Assembly (NCBI RefSeq): GCF_001888185.1
Contig: NZ_CP016364.1
Location: 1,426,001-1,490,000, forward strand
From: Phaeobacter porticola
Lineage (GTDB): Bacteria; Pseudomonadota; Alphaproteobacteria; Rhodobacterales; Rhodobacteraceae
Reading direction: 5' to 3'
Length of the DNA: 64,000 nt
Part shown: positions 1 to 8,159 of the stretch, in pieces
Layout: each line of letters opens with the position of its first letter
How positions within the stretch are numbered: the stretch's first letter is position 1
The notes under the pieces: generated by a model
The model's database searches: none
The model's input: only the letters and a program-made list of their open reading frames with translations
What the model was told of the DNA's origin: nothing
Program-made: the position numbers and the translations under genes

Positions 1-1646
1 AGATTGCCATCGGCTCCCCGTGCAAAGAGATCCATTGCGCGCAGGATCGACTCACCCAATTGGCCGTTGTCCAAAAGCCGTTGCAGTTTGTGTGGTGCAG
101 CACTCTCGGGACCAAAGGCGGCGGCGATGGCCTGTTCCACCCCGGTGTGGGCCAGATCAGCCGTAGGGATCCCCTGTGCCACGGCCGCGAGAAAGGCATG
201 TTTGCCACGGGTTTGTGGCTGACTGTGAGAGGCGGTTTCATAGGTGGGGGCCAGGAGGCGGATGCGCCAGGCCAGTTCTTCGGCACTGCCGTCAAGGGGA
301 ATCCGCGCCAGCGAATCTGCAAAGAGATCGGCAAAAGCGGTTTCGATCTGCGCCGCCTTCATGGCGCGCCAGACTTTGGGCAGGGTTTTGCTCACAGCCT
401 CGCTGCTGCCGGTTTCAAGCGCGGTTTCAAAGCGTTGCAGCGCTGCAACCCGGTCCCAGATCCCGCCCGAGGCGGCAGGCGAGCGGGCGCTATAGAGCCC
501 TAGCAGGTGATTGGGATTTAACGCGCCAATGCGGGCCAGCCGTTCGGCGGCTTCCAGTTGGGCCTTCCAACCGGCCACATCGCGCAGATCCGCCGCGGCA
601 AAAGCGCGTGGCAGATTGGCAGTGGGCCGACGCTCTCCGATGGTCTCATACAGGCGGAAGGTCAGCGGATCGGGCGATTTCGGCGCGCGCAGCGGGGCGG
701 CATCTTCAAAGATATCTGGGTTGAGGAAACGGTCGAGCAGATCAAGCTGGCGGTTGTCCACCAGCTCCAGTGCATGGGCGGCCTCTAGCAGCAGCGCGGC
801 GGTGGGCCAGTCCCCCAGCCGGGCGGCGCAGAAGATGCGGGCGGCATAATCCGGGGCCAGATGTGGCTTGACTTGCAGGGTGATGCAGGCCTTCTGCTCA
901 TCTCCGGTCAGTAATGTGGCATCGAACCAGCGTTTGAAACGCGCCTTGGTGCGATCTGGGTCGGCCTGTTCGGCCAGCGCCTGCGTGGGATCGGGTGCGC
1001 CGAGATCCATCAACCGGTCCAGCCGCGCCAGCAGCAGGGTCTCGCCGCCCTCAACCGGAGGACGGGTTTCCGACAGCAGCAGCGTGAACATCAACGATTG
1101 CATCGCGGGTGATTTCTGCACGTGGACACTGGCCAGCAGGGCGGCAACCTCATCCGCGTTGCTGCCGCGCCAGAGATCGACGGGCAGACCGGTTGAGGCA
1201 GGTTTTACCAACCCGATGGGTGTCACCAGGCTGGCCAACGGGGTGACGGTTATCTCTGGGCGGCGGGCGGTGTCGGCAACGGGCGGCTCCAGCAGAACAG
1301 TTCCCGGCAACCCTGCGTCGGGCGCAGGTGTCGCCAGCCAGTCGATTGCCGCCAGCGGATCCTGCGGTGTGGGTGCCTTGGTCGGGGTCGTTTTTGGGGC
1401 GGCTTTGGATGTCGTCTGGAGGGGCTGCACAGCTGCGGGTGCGGCGGGTGATTGCGCCGGGGCCGGAGCGGGGCCTGCAAGTGTGAAACCCGCGCAAAGC
1501 CCAAGACACAACGTCAGGTTCAGCCCACGGCGGCTTGGGCTGAACCGTGATTGCCCAGCCGGTTGGTCAGGCCCCACGCCGATGGCGCGGGATCTGAAAG
1601 ACAATACGGCAGCAGATGACTCGCTGCGTTGTGGTCTAGTCGGCAT
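1..1646 (-). CDS. Secreted Ala/Pro-rich hypothetical protein, C-terminus cut by window edge
   Basis: The minus strand is open without a stop from an ATG at 1646 to the window edge, about 548 codons. The first ~38 residues are Ser/Arg-rich and are followed by a hydrophobic signal-like stretch (LNLTLCLGLCAGFTLAG). An Ala/Pro/Thr-rich linker comes next, then a long helical region rich in Ala, Leu and Glu with no motif I can name. The ATG overlaps the stop of the upstream 49-aa gene by 11 bases, which suggests a two-gene unit. Internal GTG (1577) or TTG (1604) starts would give a shorter n-region closer to a normal signal peptide. The role is unknown; a periplasmic or envelope location is inferred from the leader. 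Confidence 0.75.
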   Translation of the reverse strand, partial: MPTRPQRSESSAAVLSFRSRAIGVGPDQPAGQSRFSPSRRGLNLTLCLGLCAGFTLAGPAPAPAQSPAAPAAVQPLQTTSKAAPKTTPTKAPTPQDPLAAIDWLATPAPDAGLPGTVLLEPPVADTARRPEITVTPLASLVTPIGLVKPASTGLPVDLWRGSNADEVAALLASVHVQKSPAMQSLMFTLLLSETRPPVEGGETLLLARLDRLMDLGAPDPTQALAEQADPDRTKARFKRWFDATLLTGDEQKACITLQVKPHLAPDYAARIFCAARLGDWPTAALLLEAAHALELVDNRQLDLLDRFLNPDIFEDAAPLRAPKSPDPLTFRLYETIGERRPTANLPRAFAAADLRDVAGWKAQLEAAERLARIGALNPNHLLGLYSARSPAASGGIWDRVAALQRFETALETGSSEAVSKTLPKVWRAMKAAQIETAFADLFADSLARIPLDGSAEELAWRIRLLAPTYETASHSQPQTRGKHAFLAAVAQGIPTADLAHTGVEQAIAAAFGPESAAPHKLQRLLDNGQLGESILRAMDLFARGADGN

Positions 1647-1785
1647 TCAATACCACCGGTTTGCGGACCTCTGCGGTGGGGGCATCAAAATCAGCCCCAA
1701 ACCACGGTCCGACATAGGCATAGATCACCAATCCGATCGCTGCCAGAATAACAATATAAAGTAGATATTTGATCAATCGCCCCAT
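1636..1785 (-). CDS. Small single-pass membrane protein (49 aa)
   Basis: The ATG at 1785 opens a 49-residue protein beginning MGRLIKYLLYIVILAAIGLVIY. This is a positively charged N-terminus followed by one strong transmembrane helix (about residues 6-24) and a short acidic tail. A longer reading from 1884 would run through the divergent promoter region of aroK and has no membrane-protein-like N-terminus, so I prefer the internal ATG. The gene overlaps the downstream secreted-protein gene (ATG at 1646), so the two are probably cotranscribed and may act together at the envelope. No function is recognised. Confidence 0.7.
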   Translation of the reverse strand: MGRLIKYLLYIVILAAIGLVIYAYVGPWFGADFDAPTAEVRKPVVLNAD

Positions 1786-1866
1786 GGGTGTCCCGCTGAC
1801 TGCTTCTTTGGCTTTTGTGCAAGTTATATATGGCCTTTTTAGCAATATCACGTCATTCACTGAAGA

Positions 1867-2457
1867 ATGAGCGAAAAAGAGCAAACACTCAGTGGCGCGG
1901 GTGACCGCCGGGTGCCCGGAGCGCTGAAAAAAACCATCGTGATGGTGGGGATGATGGGGGCGGGGAAGACCGCCGTGGGGCGGGCCCTGGCGGCGCGTCT
2001 TAAAGCCCCGTTCCTAGACAGCGATCACGAAATCGAAACCGCAGCCAACCGCACCATCCCGGAAATTTTTGCCCGCGATGGTGAGCCGTTCTTTCGACAG
2101 AAGGAGCGACAGGTGATCCGGCGTCTTCTGGATGAAAAACGCTGTGTGCTGTCCACGGGGGGCGGCGCTTTTCTGTCTGAAGAAAACCGCAATATTATCT
2201 CAGAGCGCGGCATCGCGGTCTGGTTGCAGGCCGATCTGGATGTGCTGTGGGGCCGGGTGAAGCATCGCGATACGCGACCCCTGCTGCGCACCGATGATCC
2301 CCATGCGACATTGGCCGGGCTCTACCGTGACCGGGTGCCGTATTATGCCAAGGCCGATTTGACAGTGGTGTCAGACGGGCAGGCGTCGATTGATGATATG
2401 GCGGGTCGGGTGGTCGAGGCGCTGCGCGCGCACCCGGATGTGCTGGACTGGGTATGA
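1867..2457 (+). CDS. aroK: Shikimate kinase
   Basis: This enzyme phosphorylates shikimate to shikimate 3-phosphate in chorismate and aromatic amino acid synthesis in the cytoplasm. The 196-aa product has a Walker A motif GMMGAGKT at residues 28-35. It also has the shikimate-binding DSD motif near residue 50 and the GGG loop (STGGGAF) near residue 98, as expected for the family. The N-terminus carries about 20 extra residues compared with E. coli AroK. The stop overlaps an ATG in the aroB frame (ATGA at 2454-2457), giving the common alphaproteobacterial aroK-aroB operon. The short gap to the divergent 49-aa gene must hold both promoters. Confidence 0.96.
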   Translation: MSEKEQTLSGAGDRRVPGALKKTIVMVGMMGAGKTAVGRALAARLKAPFLDSDHEIETAANRTIPEIFARDGEPFFRQKERQVIRRLLDEKRCVLSTGGGAFLSEENRNIISERGIAVWLQADLDVLWGRVKHRDTRPLLRTDDPHATLAGLYRDRVPYYAKADLTVVSDGQASIDDMAGRVVEALRAHPDVLDWV

Positions 2458-2471
2458 GGAAAGAGAACGCG

Positions 2472-3587
2472 ATGGAACGTGTGGTCCATGTTGCGCTGGG
2501 AGAGCGCGCTTATGATGTGGTGATCGGGCCGGATCTGCTGGCTGATGTGGGCGCCCGTCTGCGGCCGATGCTGCGCCGCCCGCAGGTGGCGGTGCTGACA
2601 GATGAGACTGTTGCGGCACATCACCTCGCAGCGTTGCGGGCCGGTCTGGCGCGTGCTGACATTGAGATGCAGGCACTGGCGCTGCCCCCGGGCGAGAGCA
2701 CCAAAGCCTGGCCGCAGTTCAGCCGGGCGGTGGAATGGCTGCTGGAACAGAAGGTGGAGCGCAGTGATATCGTCATCGCCTTTGGGGGCGGTGTGATTGG
2801 TGATCTTGCGGGCTTTGCGGCAGCGGTGCTGCGGCGCGGGGTGCGGTTCGTGCAGATCCCGACCTCGCTTCTGGCGCAGGTCGACAGCTCGGTCGGGGGC
2901 AAGACCGGCATCAACGCGCCACAGGGCAAGAACCTGATCGGAGCGTTTCATCAACCTGCGCTGGTGCTGGCGGATACCTCGGTACTGGGAACCTTGCAGC
3001 CGCGCGATTTTCTGTCGGGCTATGGCGAGGTGGTGAAATACGGGCTGTTGGGTGATGCGGAGTTTTTCGCATGGCTTGAAGAAAACGGACCCGCATTGGC
3101 AGCGGGCAATATGGCGGCGCGGGTCGAGGCGGTGACGCGTTCGGTTCAGATGAAGGCCGATATCGTCGTGCGAGATGAGACCGAGCAGGGCGACCGCGCG
3201 CTCTTGAACCTTGGTCATACCTTCTGTCACGCGCTGGAGTCGGCAACCGGCTATAGCGACCGGCTGCTGCACGGTGAAGGGGTGGCAATTGGCTGTGCGC
3301 TGGCGTTTGAACTGTCGGCGCGGCTGGGTCTGTGCAGCCAGGAAGACCCCAGTCGGGTGCGCGCGCATCTAAAGGCGATGGGCATGAAAACCGACCTGTC
3401 CGACATTCCCGGCGATCTGCCCGATGCGGCGGCGCTGCTGGCGCTGATGGGGCAGGACAAAAAAGTGGTCGACGGTCAGCTGCGGTTTATTCTGGCGCGC
3501 GGCATTGGTCAGGCTTTTGTGACTGCTGACGTACCGCAGGATGCTGTCCTGACTGTGCTGAGCGATGCGCTGACGCAAAAGCCCTGA
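2472..3587 (+). CDS. aroB: 3-dehydroquinate synthase
   Basis: AroB converts DAHP to 3-dehydroquinate, step two of the shikimate pathway, using NAD and a divalent metal. Family signatures present are the NAD-binding FGGGVIGDLAGF segment, PTSLLAQVDSSVGGKTGIN, the GYGEVVKYG metal-ligand Glu, and the His ligands in NLGHTFCHALE and LLHGEGVAIG. I chose the ATG at 2472 because GAGGAAAG lies a suitable distance upstream and the product then starts directly at the conserved MERVVHVALGERAYDV. An in-frame ATG at 2454 overlaps the aroK stop and would add six residues. The gene is translationally linked to aroK and followed by a stem-loop. Confidence 0.96.
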   Translation: MERVVHVALGERAYDVVIGPDLLADVGARLRPMLRRPQVAVLTDETVAAHHLAALRAGLARADIEMQALALPPGESTKAWPQFSRAVEWLLEQKVERSDIVIAFGGGVIGDLAGFAAAVLRRGVRFVQIPTSLLAQVDSSVGGKTGINAPQGKNLIGAFHQPALVLADTSVLGTLQPRDFLSGYGEVVKYGLLGDAEFFAWLEENGPALAAGNMAARVEAVTRSVQMKADIVVRDETEQGDRALLNLGHTFCHALESATGYSDRLLHGEGVAIGCALAFELSARLGLCSQEDPSRVRAHLKAMGMKTDLSDIPGDLPDAAALLALMGQDKKVVDGQLRFILARGIGQAFVTADVPQDAVLTVLSDALTQKP

Positions 3588-3644
3588 TGTGATGCCAGGC
3601 TGACCGGCCGCGCAAGGCACACGGTACGCATGATGCGCTGACCA

Positions 3645-3675
3645 CAGCCCCCGCCAAGAGGTGGGGGCTGTTTCG
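3645..3675 (+). terminator. Probable terminator after aroB
   Basis: An 8-bp perfect GC-rich stem, CAGCCCCC (3645-3652) with GGGGGCTG (3663-3670), encloses a 10-nt loop and is followed by TTTCGCATTT. It lies 57 bases past the aroB stop. The T-tract is short, so termination may be partial. Confidence 0.6.
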
Positions 3676-3747
3676 CATTTGCAGAGGTGCGATGTGTTCT
3701 GAGCGTGTCAGGCCCTGGCTGTGTCAGGCCAAGGCGCAAGCTTGGAC

Positions 3748-3785
3748 GTAAAAAAATATGCAGATCCGCGACGGACCTGCATATT
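3748..3785 (-). terminator. Rho-independent terminator of ssb
   Basis: Read on the minus strand, the long stem AATATGCAG-n-TCCG paired with CGGA-n-CTGCATATT (3756-3785) is followed by a run of T. It lies just downstream of the ssb stop. Confidence 0.75.
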
Positions 3786-3811
3786 CAGCTGTGCAGATAA
3801 TTCTGCGGTGT

Positions 3812-4351
3812 TTAGAACGGGATTTCGTCGTCGTCGATGTTATGCGATGCGCCGCCCTGGCTGCCGCCGCCAAAGCCGCCGCCCTGATTGCCACCGCCCT
3901 GGCTGCCGCTGTCGTAACCACCGCCGCCGCCATAGCTGCCGCCGCCACCCTGGCCGCCATAGCTACCACCGCCGCTGCCACCTTGGCCACCGCCTTCGCC
4001 GCGTCCGTCCAGCATAGTGAGGGTAGAGCCAAAGCCCTGTAGGACGACCTCGGTCGAATAACGGTCCTGACCGCTCTGATCCTGCCATTTACGTGTCTGC
4101 AACTGGCCTTCGATATAAACCTTGGAGCCTTTGCGCAGATATTGTTCTGCCACGCGCACCAGACCTTCGTTGAAGATCGCAACAGAGTGCCATTCGGTGC
4201 GCTCTTTGCGTTCGCCAGTGTTGCGATCTTTCCAGTTTTCCGAGGTGGCGATGCGCAGGTTGCACACTTTGCCGCCGTTCTGGAAACTGCGCACTTCGGG
4301 GTCACGGCCAAGGTTGCCGATCAGGATTACTTTGTTGACTGAGCCTGCCAT
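3812..4351 (-). CDS. ssb: Single-stranded DNA-binding protein
   Basis: SSB coats single-stranded DNA in replication, repair and recombination. The protein starts [21 protein letters not shown], the typical OB-fold N-terminus, and keeps the conserved aromatic and basic OB-fold segments up to about residue 110. A strongly glycine-rich linker with many GG and GGS repeats follows. The acidic tip DDDEIPF that docks partner proteins ends the chain. I chose the ATG at 4351 because AGGAC lies 7 bases upstream and homologues start there; a reading from 4426 adds 25 unconserved residues. The gene is divergent from the lytic transglycosylase. Confidence 0.96.
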   Translation of the reverse strand: MAGSVNKVILIGNLGRDPEVRSFQNGGKVCNLRIATSENWKDRNTGERKERTEWHSVAIFNEGLVRVAEQYLRKGSKVYIEGQLQTRKWQDQSGQDRYSTEVVLQGFGSTLTMLDGRGEGGGQGGSGGGSYGGQGGGGSYGGGGGYDSGSQGGGNQGGGFGGGSQGGASHNIDDDEIPF

Positions 4352-4691
4352 GGGGTCTGTCCTCTTGGTCTGGTCTTTGGGGCGTGAAATTGGGCCACGG
4401 TCGGATGTTGCATAACCTCCAACCAAGCGATTTCAGCGTGCCCCATCAGGGTATGAATTCTATCCGGTCCGAATCTGGTCGCGCCGGGTTGGCGGCCACA
4501 GTATCGTTCCCGGTCGGTACATGAAAGTCGGCTGATGGCGATATCGTAACTGATCTGTGCATTTTACATCGCGGCAGGCGGGCGCGATAATCTGCGACTA
4601 CGGCGCGTATGGCACGGGGCTTCCAAGGTGCTTTTCTTTTTAGTTAATCCAGCTATAGTTTCGCGCAATTGGGGCAGGGTAGGCGGTATTC
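4352..4691. promoter_or_regulatory. Divergent ssb / lytic transglycosylase intergenic region
   Basis: These 340 bases hold no convincing ORF and must carry the promoters of both flanking genes. A near-LexA element, GTTC-N7-GTAC, lies at 4506-4520 with one mismatch to the alphaproteobacterial GTTC-N7-GTTC box, about 155 bases upstream of ssb. The sequence turns AT-rich at 4625-4665, which may hold the promoter of the downstream gene. Confidence 0.4.
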
Positions 4692-5276
4692 ATGTTTAAG
4701 CTGTTGATGGGGGTTGGTCTGGTCGCAGGTATCGTAGGCCAGATGGCGATGGCTGATATGTTCAGCACAAAAAGTCAGCGCAAGCTGTTTGCATCGCACG
4801 CCCGTGTGCTGGATGAACGCGCCGCTGGTCAGTATAAGAATTCAATCCGCCTACAGCCGCCGACCATTCATACCCCGTCGAAATATGGCAGCCTTCCCTA
4901 CAGCGGCAAATATCGGGGTGAGTATCTGCATGTGGCGCGCTCCGCAGCGCAGAAACATGGCGTGCCCGAAGACCTGTTCCTGCGGCTGGTGCAACAGGAA
5001 AGCGGCTGGAACCCAAGTGCGAAATCCCACAAAGGTGCGTTGGGTCTGGCACAGCTGATGCCGGCCACCGCCAAGGCGCTTGGCGTGGATGCCACTGACC
5101 CCAAGCAGAACCTGGAAGGCGGTGCGCGCTATCTGGCGCGACAATACCGCAAGTTCGGGTCCTGGCGTCTGGCGCTGGCAGCCTATAACGCAGGCCCGGA
5201 AGCGGTGCGCAAACATGGCGGTGTGCCGCCCTACCGCGAAACCCAGAATTACGTGAAGAAGATCTGGGGCAGCTGA
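4692..5276 (+). CDS. Lytic transglycosylase, SLT domain
   Basis: The 194-aa protein has an N-terminal signal-like segment (residues 1-21, ending MAMA) and one SLT lysozyme-like domain over residues ~75-190. The catalytic Glu lies in VQQESGWNP, followed by the family motifs [13 protein letters not shown] and [11 protein letters not shown], with a conserved YV near the C-terminus. It should cleave the MurNAc-GlcNAc bond of peptidoglycan in the periplasm with 1,6-anhydro ring formation. No LysM or other wall-binding domain is present. It stands alone on the plus strand, so its physiological partner is not evident. Small stand-alone SLT proteins of this sort also serve secretion or flagellar assembly in other bacteria. 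Confidence 0.88.
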   Translation: MFKLLMGVGLVAGIVGQMAMADMFSTKSQRKLFASHARVLDERAAGQYKNSIRLQPPTIHTPSKYGSLPYSGKYRGEYLHVARSAAQKHGVPEDLFLRLVQQESGWNPSAKSHKGALGLAQLMPATAKALGVDATDPKQNLEGGARYLARQYRKFGSWRLALAAYNAGPEAVRKHGGVPPYRETQNYVKKIWGS

Positions 5277-5414
5277 TTGCGCAGGGTCGTGCTGGTATCG
5301 CGGCGCGGCTGATCCGGCATATGTCACCGAATATGGAATGGGCCGCTCGGCAGGGATTTGCGCATGTGAGAATGGGCTGTAAGCGGTCTTTTGCCGTCAA
5401 TAGGGGATGCGTTG

Positions 5415-5451
5415 TTAATCTCCTGATAATTTCCCTTAATGCCGCGTTAAC
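5415..5451 (+). promoter_or_regulatory. CtrA binding sites upstream of 5519 gene
   Basis: An exact TTAA-N7-TTAAC motif lies at 5436-5451, the CtrA consensus of Caulobacter and related alphaproteobacteria. A second copy with one mismatch, TTAA-N7-ATAA, lies at 5415-5429. In a GC-rich genome an exact copy is expected only about once in several windows of this size. The sites are 68-104 bases upstream of the ATG at 5519, a normal promoter position. Confidence 0.6.
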
Positions 5452-5518
5452 TTCGTTATGCCGCCAGAAAGTTGCCTTAATCTTTTGTCAATTATTCCCG
5501 AAGGTACAGAAGAGGAAT

Positions 5519-5899
5519 ATGCCGGTGACTATCAAGCGCTTTGACGAACGTCTTGCCCAGATGCAATGGCAGCCCCAGGCGGGTCCATCGCCACAGATCG
5601 TTGACAGCGTTATGGCAGAGCGCCCGTCATTGGCGATCCGTGGAGTGGAATACACGCTGGCGGGGGCAATTCTGGGCATTCTGATCGGGGTCGGGCTCAA
5701 AGGGATCTACACCCCCAGTTCGCCATGGGGGCCGGGCACCGGGACGATGGGGCTGGCCATTGGCAGTGCCGCCTTGGCCGGGGCTGGATTGTCACTGGTG
5801 GCAGCCGTTGTCGCCGCGCTGCGGTACCGCCAGATGCCACGCCTGATGCAATTTTCTTCGATGAACCTGCTGATTATCGTCATGCTGCTGCTCAGCTGA
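5519..5899 (+). CDS. Small integral membrane protein, possible CtrA target
   Basis: The ATG at 5519 has AGAGGAAT just upstream and encodes 126 residues starting MPVTIKRFDERLAQMQWQ. A soluble N-terminus of about 40 residues is followed by three hydrophobic segments: TLAGAILGILIGVGLKGIY, a long stretch covering AIGSAALAGAGLSLVAAVVAAL, and a C-terminal LLIIVMLLL. The longer frame opening at 5321 lies in the AT-rich promoter region and is not credible. I recognise no family. The upstream CtrA boxes suggest control by the CtrA regulator encoded at 29744, which in Rhodobacteraceae governs motility, gene transfer agents and related traits. Confidence 0.75.
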   Translation: MPVTIKRFDERLAQMQWQPQAGPSPQIVDSVMAERPSLAIRGVEYTLAGAILGILIGVGLKGIYTPSSPWGPGTGTMGLAIGSAALAGAGLSLVAAVVAALRYRQMPRLMQFSSMNLLIIVMLLLS

Positions 5900-5976
5900 G
5901 CGGTGCCCAGGCGCGCGCAGATGCGGGCGCGCCTGAATACTGGGTCTGAATACTGGGCCTGATGAATTGCCGCCTG

Positions 5977-8064
5977 CTACTCTGCCGCGATCTTGATCAC
6001 TGGCTCCATTTCATCCAGATCAGCATCGCTGAGGTGGCATTTCACCTGATGGCCACCCTGTAACATGCGCACCGGCGGAACCTCTATCTCACAGAGGTTG
6101 CCTGCGACCTTGGATTTCCAGCGGCACCGGGTTTGGAACGGGCAGCCGGGCGGCGGGTTCATCGCAGATGGGATATCGCCATCCAGCACGATGTGGCGTT
6201 TCTCCACTTTGGTATCGGCAATCGGCACCGCGCTCAGCAGCGCTTCGGTATAGGGGTGATAGGGGGGTGAGAACACCTGATCGGTGGTGCCCAGTTCGAC
6301 CACATGGCCGAGATACATCACCATGACCCGGTCCGACAGATACCGCACGATGCTGAGGTCATGGGAGATGAACAGCAGCGTGGTTTTTTCCTTGCGTTGG
6401 ATTTCCATCAACAGATCTGTGACGGCGGCCTGCACCGACACATCCAGCGCCGAGACCGGTTCGTCGGCGACAACGATACGCGCGCCACCAGCAAAGGCGC
6501 GGGCAATGCCAACGCGCTGTTTCTGACCGCCTGACAGCTGGCGCGGCATCCGATCGGCAAAGGCACGGGGCAGTTTCACCAGATCCAGCAGTTCCAGCAT
6601 TCGCTCCCGGCGGGCGGCAGTGCTGTCACCGATTCCAAAGATTTCCAGCGCCCGGACGATCTGACGGCCCACGGTCATCGACGGGTTCAGCGTGTCAAAC
6701 GGGTTCTGGAACACCATCTGCACATCGGACACCGTGCGGGTGTCGCGGTGCTCGATTGGGGTGGCTTCAATGTTTTTGCCATCCAGCTGGATTTCACCAT
6801 CGGTGGCGGTCTCCAGTCCCATCAACACCTTGGCAAAGGTGGATTTGCCGCAGCCGCTCTCGCCGACGATGGCAAGGGTTTCGCTCTCGCGGGCCTCAAA
6901 GCTCAGCGTTTCGTTGGCCTTCACCACCTTGCGCGCGCCGCTGTCGAACAGCGCATTGGCCGAGACCTCGTAGTATTTGCGCAGATTATCGATCTTGAGC
7001 ACAACCTTGCCCACGTCGGGCTTTTCTTTTTGCTCAGCGGCTTTGATCGGCGCGTTCCAGTCAATTTCGGCGTGGCGCAGGCAGCGGGTGTGATGACGGT
7101 CATTGCCATGCACTGCTGCCATCGGGATCTCTTGCGCATCGCAGCGCCCGGCCTCGAAATAATCGCAGCGTGGGCCAAAATTGCAGCCGGGGGGGCGTTC
7201 ATGCGGCAGCGGGAAGTTGCCGGGGATTGCCACCAGTGGGCGGGCGTTCTTGTCCGCGCCCGGCAGCGGAATCGACCGGAACAGCGCCTGTGTATAGGGA
7301 TGTTGCATCTCGTCGAATACATCATGGATGGAGCCGCGCTCCACCGCCTCGCCGGAATACATCACACACAGGCGGTCGCAGGTCTCCAGCACCAGGCCGA
7401 GGTTATGCGAGATGAACAGCATCGAGGTGCCGTATTTCTTGCCCAGATCTTTGACCAATTCGACAACAGCAGCTTCAACTGTCACATCCAGCGCGGTGGT
7501 GGGCTCATCCAGGATCAGCAGCGAGGGTTTCGACATCAGCGCCATGGCAATGACGATGCGCTGCTGCTGGCCACCCGACAGCTGATGCGGAAAAGAATTC
7601 AGCATACGTTCGGGGTCGGGCAGGCGCACATCGGTCACCACCTCTAGTGCGCGGTTATACGCTTCTTGCTTGCTGACGCCCTCATGGATCATCGGCACTT
7701 CCATCAGCTGTTTGCCGATCTTCATCGCTGGGTTCAGCGAGGCCATCGGCTCCTGATAGATCATCGCGATCTCATTGCCGCGAATGTCGCGCAGCTCATC
7801 CGGGCTGAGGGTCGCCAGATCACGGCCCTTGAACTTGATGGAGCCGCCAACGATGCGCCCATTTTTGCCCAGATCCTGCATAACGCCAAGCGCCACCGTA
7901 GACTTGCCGCACCCAGATTCCCCGACCAGCCCCACGGCCTCGCCGGGTTGCACGGCAACAGAGAAATCCATCACCGCAGGAATCTCCCGCAGTCGGGTAA
8001 AGAAAGAGATCGACAGCTTGTCGATTTCCAGTATCGGGCCGTCATACTCTGCCAGTTTGTTCAT
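5977..8064 (-). CDS. Peptide/opine-type ABC transporter, fused double ATP-binding protein
   Basis: One 695-aa chain carries two complete ABC ATPase domains of the oligopeptide (DppD/DppF) type. The first has Walker A GESGCGKST at residues 48-56, LSGGQQQR and LLILDEPTTALDV. The second repeats GESGCGKST near residue 405, then LSGGQKQR and VVADEPVSALDV. Each is followed by the oligopeptide-transporter C-terminal domain with a Cys-containing GC(N/P)F motif (PPGCNFGPRC and PPGCPFQTRC). The ATPase powers the two permeases at 8160-10669 at the cytoplasmic face. DppD-DppF fusions are common for uptake systems in this group. The substrate cannot be told from the sequence. Confidence 0.93.
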   Translation of the reverse strand: MNKLAEYDGPILEIDKLSISFFTRLREIPAVMDFSVAVQPGEAVGLVGESGCGKSTVALGVMQDLGKNGRIVGGSIKFKGRDLATLSPDELRDIRGNEIAMIYQEPMASLNPAMKIGKQLMEVPMIHEGVSKQEAYNRALEVVTDVRLPDPERMLNSFPHQLSGGQQQRIVIAMALMSKPSLLILDEPTTALDVTVEAAVVELVKDLGKKYGTSMLFISHNLGLVLETCDRLCVMYSGEAVERGSIHDVFDEMQHPYTQALFRSIPLPGADKNARPLVAIPGNFPLPHERPPGCNFGPRCDYFEAGRCDAQEIPMAAVHGNDRHHTRCLRHAEIDWNAPIKAAEQKEKPDVGKVVLKIDNLRKYYEVSANALFDSGARKVVKANETLSFEARESETLAIVGESGCGKSTFAKVLMGLETATDGEIQLDGKNIEATPIEHRDTRTVSDVQMVFQNPFDTLNPSMTVGRQIVRALEIFGIGDSTAARRERMLELLDLVKLPRAFADRMPRQLSGGQKQRVGIARAFAGGARIVVADEPVSALDVSVQAAVTDLLMEIQRKEKTTLLFISHDLSIVRYLSDRVMVMYLGHVVELGTTDQVFSPPYHPYTEALLSAVPIADTKVEKRHIVLDGDIPSAMNPPPGCPFQTRCRWKSKVAGNLCEIEVPPVRMLQGGHQVKCHLSDADLDEMEPVIKIAAE

Positions 8065-8115
8065 CTTGGTCTCCCTGGTGGGCCAGTTGTCACCGCAAAG
8101 GCGTCTTCCAGCTCC

Positions 8116-8150
8116 AAATATCTCGGGGGTCCGGGGGCAGCGCCCCCGGT
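8116..8150. repeat. Intergenic palindromic repeat between permease and ATPase genes
   Basis: AAATATCTCGGGGGT is followed by a perfect 8-bp stem CCGGGGGC-AGC-GCCCCCGG (8131-8149). A similar pattern (AAATATC beside a GC palindrome) recurs often in Roseobacter intergenic regions as far as I recall. In the polycistronic mRNA it would form a stable hairpin between two cistrons and could change their ratio. Confidence 0.5.
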
Positions 8151-8159
8151 ACGTTCACT

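Noticed and set aside
868-1764. 298-codon plus-strand ORF
   Set aside because: It is antisense to a long minus-strand reading frame that has a signal-peptide-like start and codon usage typical of the neighbours. The plus-strand translation is low-complexity Ser/Ala/Arg.
2343-3368. 341-codon minus-strand ORF opposite aroB
   Set aside because: Antisense shadow of a motif-complete aroB.
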